From: Eopsaltria australis
Lineage: Eukaryota > Chordata > Aves > Passeriformes > Petroicidae
DNA: 64,000 nucleotides
Direction: 5' to 3'
Assembly (NCBI GenBank): GCA_034509425.1
Contig: JAVTVJ010000494.1
Span: forward strand, 744,001 to 808,000
Positions 36,750 through 49,100 of the stretch are shown here, in pieces (positions within the stretch are counted from its first letter, which is position 1; each line of letters starts with the position of its first letter). Under the pieces are notes generated by a model. The model was not told where the DNA came from and made no database searches. It saw only the letters and a program-made list of their open reading frames with translations. The translations under genes were made by a program, and so were the position numbers.

Positions 36750-39700
36750 GGGGCCTGGTCAGTGTGATAGAGAAGAAAGCGTGTGGAAACGGTGTGTGGG
36801 GTGGCACGGAGAGTGCGGTGGCAGGGGAGAGTGAACAGTCCTTCTTCAGGCAGAGGAGGGGAAAGAGCAGTATCCACGCTTTGGTTATAAATCTTACGGA
36901 GAAACTTGAATATGCAGACCAAAGGAGCCCTCGCCAGCCAACTCAGGAAATCCTTCCGTGCAAAATGTCTTTGTAATTTAATATTCATGTTTCCAGGGGA
37001 TGGGGTATGTCTGGAAAGTCAATAGCAAAGTGGGATATATCTGTCTGTTTTGAATCTGCAGTATGTGCCCTGTCTGTTTGAAGTGTAGGTGGCTAAGAAA
37101 TGTTTTCTAGTTGCCCGTGCTGCTCAGAGAAGGTGTGTGACAGCTGAAAGATGACTTTTAACTGATCAAGACTAATTTCGGGTCTTCAGCTAGTTATTTT
37201 TGTTATTCAAACCAGCTAAAAGTATTCTTTTTTTTAAACTTGCAGATTTCTAATGAATTTTCTTTAGAGCAAATCGAAGGCAGGAGGTCAGGACCAGTCT
37301 CCATGGAGGGATGTTTTCTCTGTGGAGGTTGTACAGGTATGACAGGTGCCTTGCTAGGCACAGCAGGGTGGCTGGCATGGCCTGGCAGTGGCGAAGGAAA
37401 GATGCAGGAGGGTGAGGGGATGGGAGAGGGGTAAGTAAGTAAGATTATGGTGAAGTATGCCAGATTCCAGCTTTACAAGGTGTGGGTGGAAAATGTACAA
37501 AGACTGAGAAGCTCTCTGGAACTTCTGGTGTAATAGCATGTGGGTAGGAAATTGCTCTCCTACACTTGTGTTCCTTGTCTCCTTGCAGTGTTGTCCTAGG
37601 GGATTTAAAGCTTTGAATGTCCACAGCCTCTATGAAACTAGCTTAGAAGGATTATAGTGAAAATGACTGAGAGTTGCAAGGAAAACTTGAAGGATCTCAG
37701 ACACTGATTTTGAATTTAGAAGGGTGTCGTCAGACCAGGCATTTAAATCTAGCTGTGAATCCAGACTTAGATGAAATTATTCTCTCCAGACTTAAGGATC
37801 AATGGATTTGGGCATTCACAATGGACAGGTGACCCTAAGGTTGTACTGATTTTAGTAAATAAATGAAAGATTACAAAGCATATAATCTTTTTTCCTAATC
37901 CAAACTAAGGGGCCGTTTAGATTTGGCTTAGAGTTGAAGTACTCAGACTAGATATCAACTTTAGTTTATTGTCAATCAAATAAGATGTACTGTCAGAACT
38001 AATATGCATTGAAAAGATTTGAATCTTCTATCCTTACATTTGTTACATAAGGTACTTCTCTTCTCAAATCAAATTACTAATATAAAGCATTTGGTGTAGG
38101 TTCCTTATTTTTAATACACTTCTATTAGTACAATATATTAGAAATAAATCCTAGAAGATTATTCTGTAACTAAACATAGTATATATCAAAAACCTATATA
38201 AGCTGCTTTCGGTTTAAATAGAAAAAGACAGAATCTAAGTTAGTAAAAATGATGAAAGAAATAAATTTAAAGTGTCTGTTGCTAAGGTTTTTTTCATGAA
38301 CCAAATATAAAGCTAGAAAGATGTTAGGCAGACTTCTCTTTGTGCAAAATTGAAGTACTATGGGTTTTGCATTCCAGAAATGTCACTTAAGTCTCTGAAC
38401 TTCCTCGATTTTAATATTTATTTTCAAATTTCTTTAGTTGTTATTGAACAGCGCTGTTTTATGTATATCATTAGTGTGATCTACAATGTCATAACTTCTT
38501 GTTGTAATCTTGTAGTTACAAGATTTTTTTTTCACAAACTGACACCATCTTTACTTAGAAAGGTTTATACAGTGGGTCGTGAAATAGGACTAAACGTAAT
38601 GGTAAAGGGCTACACTCCCACAACTTGCTTTTAGTCTAAGTTAAGGACAAACAGTGCAAAGCCTCTAGTATGCACTTCTGATCACTTCTATTTTTCACCA
38701 AAGAATAAAATAATCTTGCATTGTAAGGAATATGTACATCGACAGTAGCATGTAGTTAGACATGGCAATTCACAGATTTCACTTGAGAGTGCCAGGCAAG
38801 GTTTGCTCATTCAGTTAAAATTCTGTGTCATCTTAGGAAACTTCCTTGTGAATCCCCACACTGAAGTATTCTTGGTTGTGGACCAAGACCCCTCTGTCTT
38901 CTTGCAGATTTCAGATAAATAGTGAAGTTAGAATAACACAAAGTCTTGAAAAGCAGCAGTGGAAGGTTGACTGTCAAGGAGTTCACACAAGATTCCTGCT
39001 TTTACGGGTAATGAGTGATTAGTCAGCAGTATTTAGCCAGATATGCGGTGTTTTGAATGAGTGGACAAATAATTTCAGCAAAGTGGCTGAGAGGAGTAGG
39101 TGCAAATTCTGTAATCATGGGCTGATTAGGCAGTGGTCCTGTCTTTTCTCAGAAGAGGAGGGATTTCTACTTCTGCACCATTTGAAATTCTAAAGAGCAT
39201 GTGGTTCTGATATCACACCCAATTAAGGGAGGTATGAATGAACACTTAACTGCCAATTAGCTTGAATATATGCATGGCATTTTCAGAATGTAAAAACATA
39301 AAAGCTACAGATAATCTGACCTGTGGTACTCTTTAATCTGAATAGTCCTGAAGTCTGCTCTCATCAGATGTGATTACAGCAGCTAGTGTCTGGTTTGTTG
39401 CTTTTGCTTGTTTGACCTTCACCCTTCTAATTTCAGCAAGCAGCTGAGAGCTGACTTGGACTGTGCTTGTACAGTTGTAGCCAGGTTCACATGATCCCTT
39501 GGGTTTTAACTGGATGGCTCTGTCTAATAACACGACCAAGTCCTTCAGTCTTTACCCAGATTTTACTGTTTCCATTGGAATTTTATTACCTTTACTCACA
39601 TTATTTTTATTGGAATGTATTTACTCCGATCTGCTCTAGTTTGTTTTTTATTATATTTTAGACTACAATTGCAAGTGTTATGTATAAACAGACTGAGATA

Positions 39701-40628
39701 AAAGGTGCTGAACACCTGTGGGGCAGCCTTGTGAGGTGCTTCTTTCTCTGTGTTGTGATAGGACGGGTTCAAGGAAAGGATCAAGAAAGGAAAAACGTGT
39801 TTTACTGGCAGGGGAAATAATGCAGCACAGGGTTTTCAAAACAAAACACCTTTCGGGTTAGACAGAAGAGAGTACAGAGTGGTTACTTCTAGCATAGAAA
39901 ATGCTTTAATTCATGTTGATTAAATTAAACTATGCTCACATGTTTCCAGGAACTGCTTAGTGATTGTCCTCAGATCTTTGTTAATACAGTAAACATGGAT
40001 AGTAACAATGACTAAGAAGTAAGCAGTCACATTAAGACATGACACTGTGTTGTGAACTGCAATAAGTAATATCTGTCACTGCAGTATAACATATCTTTGA
40101 TAACAGCACTTAGTTGTTTTAACTGCCTATTGTAGTAACTCATGTATTTTACATATGCTGTAAATTGAGGTGGGTCAGAGGTGGATTTCTTGACAATGTG
40201 CATTGCCATAATGAAAAAGCTCCAAAAGGTGTTCCATTCAAGAGGGTATTTACAGTGAAATTATTCTTAGAACAGATCAGGAAGTGAGCTTTGTCCAAAA
40301 ACCAGGGACTTGTGTATCTCCCATTTTCTACATTGATGAGATAAAATCTGTAAAAGGCTGCTGTGTATTATGTCATGAAGACAATCAGATGGAGACACAA
40401 AATGCTTCTGTGGAAGAGTCCCACAACTCACTGAGTCTTCACGGAGTAGTACCAGTTCTGAATAAAGGGAAGAGCCAAATACTGTGTGGATGATAAACTC
40501 TTTTGAAACTGATCCCTAGCCATGATTTGTCTAAAATGTTATTTTTGCTCTGGTTTTGGAAAGGAGGGCTTCTCCCTTTGCTGTCTAAGAATGTCTTTAT
40601 TCTGAATCATGCTTAGAAATAGGGCAGT
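36750..40628. other. Intergenic DNA between PDS5A and N4BP2, proximal part
   Basis: Apart from the exon-like segment at 37246-37430, this is AT-rich unique-looking sequence. No gene, element or strong repeat was recognised. Confidence 0.7.
37246..37430 (+). other. Exon-like segment on the plus strand, possibly from a divergent non-coding transcript
   Basis: A long pyrimidine tract ending AAACTTGCAG lies immediately before 37246, and the canonical donor GGG|GTAAGTAAG follows 37430, leaving 185 bp between. It is 0.5 kb outside the PDS5A CpG island on the side where upstream antisense RNAs start. The segment is open in one frame for about 60 codons but starts without a proper ATG and resembles no protein I know. 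Confidence 0.35.
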
Positions 40629-40629
40629 T

Positions 40630-41336
40630 ATCATAGAATTATAGAATAGTTCAGGTAGAAAGGGACCTTTAAAGGTCATCTAGTCAGTGCAGCCTCCCCC
40701 ACAGTAAGCAGGGACATCTCCAACTAGATCAGGTTGCTCCAAGCCCTGTCCAGCATGACCTTGAATGTTTCAAGGATGGAGCATCCATAACCTCTCTGAG
40801 CAATCTGTTTCAGTGTTTTAGTACCCTCCTGGTAAAAAATATTTTCCTTATATCTAGTCTAAATCTATGCTCTTTTGGTTTAAAACCATCACCCCTTGTA
40901 TTATCCCAACAGGCTCTGCTAAAAAGTCTGTCACCCTCATTCCTGTAAGTCCCCTTTAGGTACTGGAAGGCTGTAACAAGGTCACCCTGGAGTCTTCTTC
41001 AGGCTGAATCACCCCAGCTCTCTCAGCCTTTCCTTACAGGAAAGGTGCTCCAGCCCTCTGATCATCTTCATGTCCTTTCTCTCAACCAGTTCCAACAGGT
41101 CCATGTCTGTCCTGTTCTGGGCCCCAGAGCTGGACACAGCCCTGCAGGTGGAGTCTCACCAGAGCAGAGCAGAGGGGCAGAATCCCCTCCCTCCCCTGCT
41201 GCCCATGGTGTTCTGGATGCAGCCCAGGACACGTTTGGCTGTGAGTGCACATGGCTGGGTCATGTCCAGCTTCTCACCCACCAGGACCCCCAAATGATTT
41301 TTGCACAGGGCTGCTCTTGATTCATTAGTTTCCCAG
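40630..41336 (-). mobile_element. CR1 LINE, 3' part, about 0.7 kb
   Basis: The left edge reads TCATAGAATTATAGAATAG, the reverse complement of the CR1 3' terminal ATTCTATG-type repeats, so the element's 3' end is at 40630 and its sense strand is minus. Words such as GGGACCTTTAAAGGTCATCT, CACCCCTTGTATTATCCCAA, TCTGGGCCCCAGAGCTGGAC-like text and GGTGGAGTCTCACCAGAGCA follow the reverse complement of the CR1 3'UTR and reverse-transcriptase end. It is 5'-truncated, as is usual for CR1, and ends against an (AT)n tract. The frames at 41045-41320 are repeat shadows. Confidence 0.92.
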
Positions 41337-41396
41337 CATATATATATGTGTGTATATATATATATTTATATATATATATATATACACGCACGCACT
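41337..41396. repeat. (AT)n/(GT)n/(CA)n compound microsatellite
   Basis: Alternating AT with embedded GTGTGTG and a terminal ACGCACGCAC. It marks the truncated end of the CR1 copy. It is likely length-variable and able to form cruciform structures. Confidence 0.9.
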
Positions 41397-41689
41397 TGCC
41401 AGAGACAATTACACTTGCCACTGAACTTCTGTAGCGTCCTGGCCCATTCAGAAATGGCAAGGATTGTCACTGTACATAACATTTAAGCCATTGTGAAAAA
41501 GTGTGTATTTATGAATACATTTTTAATTTACAAACCACTCTATTGACACAATGATTGCACTTCTTTCATTTGCTTGCAAGTGAAGTAAAATCAATTTATT
41601 GGCACCTGCAGATTGGTGATTTCACAGGAGAATTTTTAGAAGCCTCCATGATCCATTGCTAGTTTTGAACGTTCAGAAACTGAAGTTAC

Positions 41690-42380
41690 AGCAGCCTACT
41701 GCATGTCATCTATCCACCTCCTTTCTAGCTGCTCTCAATTATGATGACTTGTCACCATTCACTCCATAATTACATTCTCAAGGTTATTTCCATCTCTGCT
41801 CCTGATGTGTCCAAAGCACATACATTTACACCTATTCATTTCTGACAACCAAGTCTACTTTTCTCCAATAATATATTTAATATGTGCATTTATCATCTTT
41901 TCTGTCCAGAAGATATGTCTTGCACCATATCACAAAAGCTTCAGTTTCTTTGTCACTATCAATAATTTCTCAAAAGTCACATTCATAAGTTGCTACAGCA
42001 AAAAATTAGGCAAGACACCAGTCAAATCTTTCTACTTTCATGATGAATTTTTTTTCCAGACTTTTATAAAGGAAGATATGGATGATCAACTATTCTTTAA
42101 AATTTTCCTGTTTCTATTGGACAGTTCTGATTGGGTAGATTTGGTCCCAGGTAATTGAAGTTATGAACAATCTCTATAGCTAGACCACTAATCATGAAGC
42201 TAGCTAATAGACTATTTTTATTAAGTAAGTAAAGTTACTTTACTTATGGCATACTCAAGAATACCCTGTGTTTTTCATTAGCCTTTTATTGTCTCTAATA
42301 CTTGGTGTACAGCAGACGTGGTTGTGGCAGTGCTATGTCATCAGCTGAAGGTCATTTAAAAGAAGTCAATTTCAAACTCA
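41690..42380 (-). mobile_element. Decayed LINE (RTE/L2-like) reverse-transcriptase remnant
   Basis: Translating the minus strand gives SADDIAL at 42348-42328, the catalytic ADD box of non-LTR reverse transcriptases. About 520 bp further on, at about 41818-41764, it gives CFGHIRSRDGNNLENVIME, which matches the 'GH-x-R-x-D' C-terminal pattern of LINE reverse transcriptases. Between them YLGPNL-type text fits the usual YLG motif. Frames are broken by many stops and shifts, so it is an old, dead copy. It is not CR1-like. Family assignment (RTE or L2 group) is uncertain. Confidence 0.6.
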
Positions 42381-45300
42381 ACTTTTCTATTCTGTGAAGT
42401 CCTGTGATTTTTTTTTTTTTTTTTGTCCCAGCCAGGCTACAGTGAAATTTGCAGTTACTTGTAGTTTTAATAGTAGCACATGCTTCTTTATATTCACTTG
42501 GTATTTTTTCAAATAACAAGGCAGATTTGGGGAAATTCTGTGTGTATGGGACTGCGTAGAAAAAAAAAAACTACTGGGGAGATTGGGGAAGTTCGGCAGT
42601 ATATTTAGCCCATGGCAGCTATTTTCTGGAGGCAAGACAATGAGTCTCTCCCTGCCCCATTAAATAATAACTGCCCTATGATCTATTAAAAAATGAGAAC
42701 ATGTGTGGTACTAACAAGTTCTGATGAAGAGGCTCATTTGTGAAAAGTATTGATTGTATTTATGATGCTGCTGTTTCTGATTATTCCAACAGATACAATG
42801 TCTGCTGCTTGCAGTAAAGGAAAGAATGATATGAAACTTTACAAATTAACATGAACTTGGAATTTACCATTATGGTCAAAGCAAGACATTTGATGAATGG
42901 ATGTGCAGCCTCAGAGCTGTGCTGTAATGACGGGGTCATTTCACGTTCATGGATAGGTTATATGGTGTATTCAGAGGCTTTAAAAAGGGTTGCATTTATC
43001 AAACATGGGGAAGCATCAAAGTGTGTGGGTATGACTGTGTGAGCAACAGAATCATTATAGTTTGCCTTTGAACAAAGGCAGGAAATATATTGATCATATA
43101 GGTTTATGCACTAGGGGAGCAACTAATGATGATCCAGTCAATGTGTTCTGTGAACGGCTCAAGGGGATAATCATTAAAACATTACACCACTGCAGCATTT
43201 TGGAACCTGAATATGAAAGCTGGAATTTCAAACCTTCATAAAGAACAATTGAATTGCATTTGGATTTATAAAATAAAATTACTTCTTTTGTTTGTGCTGC
43301 TCCAATCACTTCATTCTTACAATTCTACTTCAGTTAATGCACTGGATGTTTTCATCCAGGTCATCAGCCAGCATGACAGTAGCAGCACACTGACAACATA
43401 CAGCAGCAGGGGAATACTGAGTATCAATAGAAGAAAATTTTCCTAAATTCAGGATACATGGCAGCAGAGAAGCTAAATAAAGTTATTTGAGCCAGTACTT
43501 GCATGGGTGCTTGACAAAGCAGACACTGAATTGGTGTCTAAAGAGAGCACAGAATATCAAGCATTGAGTAGACAAAGCCAGAAGTAGCCTAGACAAAGCA
43601 AGAGCAAATAGAGCAATGGGAAAAGTATAGTCTTGACAAAAATTCTTAGTAATACAAAAACTGTGTTAACAATATTCAGATTTTTAGCCAAAAATTCTTC
43701 ATGATGCAATATAAAAAGGTCCGTGATGGTGCAGTGATCAATGAAGATTATACTAATGCCAGCAGAGAGATTACTGCCTGTAAAGTAGACTGGTATGTAT
43801 CCACTAAGAATTTCACCAACATCTAATACCACTATTTATATCCAATCTGAATTTGGCAAGGCAGCTCATGTGTACTCTGTGTAATATACTATAACTACAC
43901 TGTATCAACGCTTTCTTGAGTACTGTGCTATTTATCCAGACACTGCATACTTATACCTAATCCTTTATATTTTCAGGGAAGCACTTGCTAAAATTGTAAA
44001 CTTTCTTTATCTAAGTCCTTTAATAAGGCAGAAAAAGACTTGGCCACCATGTGAACGTTTAGGTCACTATTTTAGATGTAGTCAGGTTTTGTTTGTGAAA
44101 TGCTATTGACCTATAATCAATAATTTTTAAATCTTCAAGATCTGCTCAGCAGCTACCTCTAATCCAGAAGAAAACTGGACTGAGTCATATTTTTAATCTA
44201 TTTTCCGTATCATTCATCTGCCTGGATGCATTGTTGGGCATGATTTTTTCTTCAAGAAACTATAACAATATGTTCTCTTACACAGCTTCACAGTAAAAAA
44301 AAATATATTTCAATGAAAAAATATGTTGACAAGTCTATCAGATTCTGAAAAGAGTAAGGGAGAACAAAATAATGTTACTTCTAGGGGAGAAAAATCCTTA
44401 AATCCCCTGAGGAAGCTGCTTCATACAGCAAGTACAAAATAACACTAAAAGAAGCACACAAATGCTGACATAATCTATGAGCAAAAAAAAAACCCCAAAG
44501 CCTCTATAGTTTCCTGAACTTAAGCAAACTTGCAGTAATATTTTGTCTGTGTTACCAAAGTCTTATTTTGGTGTTCGTCTCTCTGTTCCTTTTTAAAGGA
44601 TTTGTCCCTTGACCTGCTGCTGGGTGTGGGAAATGGGTACACAGGAAAAGGTATGAATGAACAGGAGAAATGGGATGAGCAAAGATGAACACATGTAGTA
44701 GAAAATCTGCAGCTGCTGGGCAGTAGGAGTTTCATGTGAGCAAACAAAAAATGCAGAGATAGAAGGTGAAAAAAAGCACTGAGTAAATTGTAAGTATCTA
44801 AAATATCATTTGTGATCTCTAAGTACAATTTTGCCAAATTTAAGATGAAGTGGAGAAGCCAAATTCTGAGAGCAGTACAATTAAATGTTCTGTTACGGAT
44901 CTTAAAACAAGTTACACCTATAGTTCTATTTACTTAATATAAAGGCTCTTTTCAGTTTTGATTTTGATTTTTCATATTTATCTGCCACTATAATAATCTA
45001 TTCAGGAACTAGCTGAACAAACTTGCAAGAAGATTTTTAAAAACAGAGCACACTATTAAAATTCGAAGTTAAAAAGGAAATCGTCATGGATTTCTTTTGC
45101 CCCCTGTTTACATATGAGGGGAACTTTCAGGTCAACTGGAGAGCTGCATCAAAATATATTGGGGGCTTGTATTTCTGTGTGCATATGTCCTGCTTGCTGT
45201 TTTGATGCTGCATGGTTAATCTTCTTGCTGAGCCCTGGAAAGGACATATGTGTGACAGTGGCTGCAGACACAACCTGCCATCCCCAGAGCAGTGAACCTG

Positions 45301-45547
45301 GCAGTGTAGAGTTTTGAAAAGTAAATGAAACAAGCTTAAATGTTTTTCTATTTCATCCCATTAATGGGTTTAAACATAATCTAGATACAGATTTATTTAT
45401 ATGTGCCTTTTATAATTGCTGAATTTGAAAAGTACATGTAAAACCAGAAACAATTAGGAAAGTCTAAAAGCATGTGTCTTTAAGAGTCATCAAAGTCACA
45501 AACTGCATAATGCTGCTGAGGAAAATAATTACCAACACATGTATGGA
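42381..45547. other. Intergenic DNA
   Basis: AT-rich DNA with a T20 run at about 42408-42424. Open frames at 43557-43832 and 44520-44837 have no recognisable product or splice context. I see no gene. Confidence 0.65.
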
Positions 45548-46109
45548 TGTTGTGGTTTAACCCCAGCCAGCAACTAAGTTCCACACAGCTGCTCAATCAT
45601 TCCCTCACAGTGGAATGGGAAAGAGAATTGGAAGGGTAAAAGTGAGAGAACTCATGGGTTAAGATAAAGACAGTTTACTAGGTAAAGCAAAAGTCTCACA
45701 CACAAGCAAAGAAAACCAAGGAATCCATTTACTACTTCCCATGGGCAGGCAGGTGTTCAGCCATCCCTAGGAAATCAAGGCTTCATCACATGTATTTGGG
45801 AAGTAAAAAAGCTGTCTCTCAAAATGTCCCCTCCTTTCCTATTCTTCCCCCAGCTTTAAATACTGAGGATGACACTGGAATGTCCCTTTGGTCAGTTGGG
45901 GTCAGCTGCTCCAGCTGTGGCCCTTCCCAACTCCTTGGGCACCTCCAACCTCCCCGCAGAAGATGTCTTGACTTTGTGTAAGAGCTGCTTAGCAAAACCA
46001 AAAACATCTCTGTTGTGTTATCAACCCTGCTTTCAGCACAAATCCAAAACACAGCCCTATACCAACCACTGTAACGAAAATTAACTTTACCCCACCCAAA
46101 CCCACCACA
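45548..46109 (-). mobile_element. Solo LTR, ERVL-type, 562 bp
   Basis: It begins TGTTGTGGTTTAACCCCAGC on the plus strand, the reverse complement of the end of a common avian LTR family, and closes at ACCCACCACA. The flanks ATGGA (45543-45547) and ATAGA (46110-46114) are a 5-bp target duplication with one mismatch. In its sense (minus) direction it has TATTTAAA (45862-45855) followed by the family's GCTGGGGGAAGAA-like text. Its polyadenylation signal appears as AGTAAA (about 45681) rather than ATTAAA. It is intergenic, with no internal region. Frames at 45790-46084 are element shadows. Confidence 0.88.
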
Positions 46110-46114
46110 ATAGA

Positions 46115-49100
46115 TGAGGGGAAAATTGGTAGTTTGTTCTGCTGAATATGTATCCTTTTCCTTTTGTACTTCTACTGTGTAGTATATTTAGTTTATTTTT
46201 TGTACATGGAAAATAGACAAGCTCATAATAAAAACTGAGACAAAGATAAAACTCTTACTTAAGTTTTGAAGTATACATTTTTGTCTCCTAACCATCACCA
46301 CTGCACAGAAGAAGAAATACTAACTTAGGAATTGAGGAACTACTCAGAAAATATTAACTACTCCCACTTCAATGTTCTTTTAAGTTAGTGTGTTCTTTCT
46401 TCCAGGTTTTGGGGAATGTAATCAGAGGAATAAAGTGGTTGAAAGAGTTCAGTGTTTGATCATCTGTTTGAAAAAAGCTTAAACATGTTTTCATGCTGGT
46501 TGTATCAACTGTTTTGGTTTGGGGTTGGTTTGTTTGTTTGTCTGGGTTTTTAATAAGTTGTCTATTATAGATGGGCCCAGATCCAAATGACACCACCTCT
46601 GCTCCATCCTGAATTGTGTGTATCAGGTTGCAGATACCAATCTGAATGTCATGAGCTAGAGCAGGGTGGAGTGGAGCTTGTCTTGAGATATGATTCCCTC
46701 ATTCTTTGAACTTGGAATTGTCGTGAATTTGACAGGTACAAGCTAACTAATTTTTGCCTAGTCCTTAAATAAATTGGAAGCTGAAGGCTGTCCTGTTAGA
46801 AGGAGTGGCTGTCCTTTTATGTCACTGAAACTGTTGTAAGATGGTCCTTAGCTGCCTGTGGCTTTCTAAATTTGAGTTTCTTTTGTTGCTGATGTTATTC
46901 ACTGGGAAAGAATCTGGCCCGGTTTCCAGTGAGAGAGGGTATGAAATGTTAAAAAATAGAAGTGATAGCTGGATTTTAAAGGGACTAAAAAAACCCCCAA
47001 AGGGTTCAGAATTTACAGGAAAGCCAAAGGCCTTCTTCCCCATTCAGCAACAACCAAATAATCTGTTAATTTCCTATCTAAATAATTAGATTCTATCATG
47101 TGGCAGTTAAAAGAAGCACATAATAAACCAAGTATTTTCTTAAATAATGGCAGTCTACACAGCTGTTTTTAAATGCACATCATTCACTTGCTGCTCCCTT
47201 CCCCCATCTACTTGGCTTCTTGTTTCAACAGAAGACATCTGGCATACAAGTTATTCAAGTTCAGAAACTAGTTACTGAAATCTAATTAATGAATGAGTGC
47301 TAGTGGGTTTAGACCATAACAAGTTCCCTAATTTATTTTTACAAGCAGTTGGAGTAATCCACAGATGTTCATGACAGATGTCAAGCACAAGGATTGCTGT
47401 AACTAGCAGCTTTTGAGTAACAAATGGTAAGTCAGGAAAACTGACACTAAGTAGAATACCTGCAAGATATTTATATGTTGTAGAATTTTGAAGCCACTGA
47501 GTTCTGGTACCAGAAAATTTTGTAAAATATTTGTGTCTCGATGGGACATGTCTTGTACATATCTGTACTTGAGAATTAGGCCTCTATGAAACTGTTTTGG
47601 GAAAGAAATGAAATAGAGTTTGATATTGTTTTAATCTTATATTAATTGAAGGTCAGTCACTGTGAGGAAAACAGGTTCATATATCACTTGTGATTGGCAA
47701 GCAATTAACTTCTGGTAAATGAATTGCATAGGCAATGGAGTTCAGTTGGTCTTGACAGGTAAAAGCATTTTTTCATTAGAGTAACATTAATAAATTATTG
47801 AAACTTGCCTAAAAATTCAGGCTTGTACTTAATATTAGATCTACTTAGACATTCCATCCTGCAACAAAGTCCAATATATTAACATTTAAAATTTCTGAAT
47901 CAGAGCAAACAAGACATCTCCAGATTTCCAGTAGAATGAAAGTACTGATTTTTGTTTAGAATAGCTGAAGAGTTTTAATGATTTTTTCCCAGAATTTAGT
48001 AAGGTGAAATGGACTGATAACTTAATATCACAAAACCCATAAAATACAAGAATATATAGACTAAATTTTACTAATAGTATTACATAGTTGAAAGAAAATA
48101 ATAACTGATAGTTTTTTCCCCCCTTTTCTTTCAAATTGACATTTTAAATGGTTTGTTTCCAAGTGCTTATTTCTGCATCTCAGTATAGTGTAGTCACATT
48201 AAGTAAACTTGGGAATTAATATATTTGAGCAAATGCATCTGTTTTGTTCTAAGGAAAACATTTACTTTAGGTAATTCAAAATACCTTAATGTGATAAAAT
48301 CCTAATACAAGCAAAGTAGTTTGTAGTTATTACATGCTATCTTGATGAAGGTAAACAGGTAGGAACATAAGATTATTTTAACCATCAAACACATATAATG
48401 AGATATTGCTCCAACTAAATGAAACAAACCTCTTTTCCTTTCTCCCTCTGCCCTAATTTTTCCTTAGTGAAGACAAAATCCAACAAGGAATGATTTGGAT
48501 TCAGTTGCTATCACTTATGCTAGGGATTTGGCTCTTAGTAAGATATCCCAGGAGAAGCTCAGCTGCCCAAGAACGTAAAATGCTGAAATGTCACTGCAAA
48601 TTGTTGAATTATGTTAGTTCAGTCTTAACAGAGAATATTTTAGCCCAGTGACAGTTTCTTCTGCAACTGTGCCTGTCCTCTTAACAACTGCCTGAAAGCA
48701 GATACTTTGCAGATTGGAAACCTGGAGATTTTCTGTCCTGGGGCAGTTTTGTTCTTACAATTCTTGTTTTTACGAATTAATGGAGGCCATTAATGATACT
48801 GTTTCATGGAAATGTCCTCTATCTTAATCAGCATACAATAATTATTTTGTAAAAACAATAAGTAAACTTTCACATCCTGGTCAAATTCCAGTTTAGATAA
48901 CAGGACCCTGCTTACAAAGTTCCTACAGTTACAGATGGATAGTAACTGCCTATTACCCTACTCTGTGGTATTGCGTGGCATAGTTAAGCGGCTGTTGGAT
49001 TTTGTCTGATGTAGATATATTAAGTGAATCCCCCATGGTTTTGTTGTTTTGGTTTTTTTAACAAAACATGTTGGGAATAGTAGAAGTTGCAGAAGTGTCA

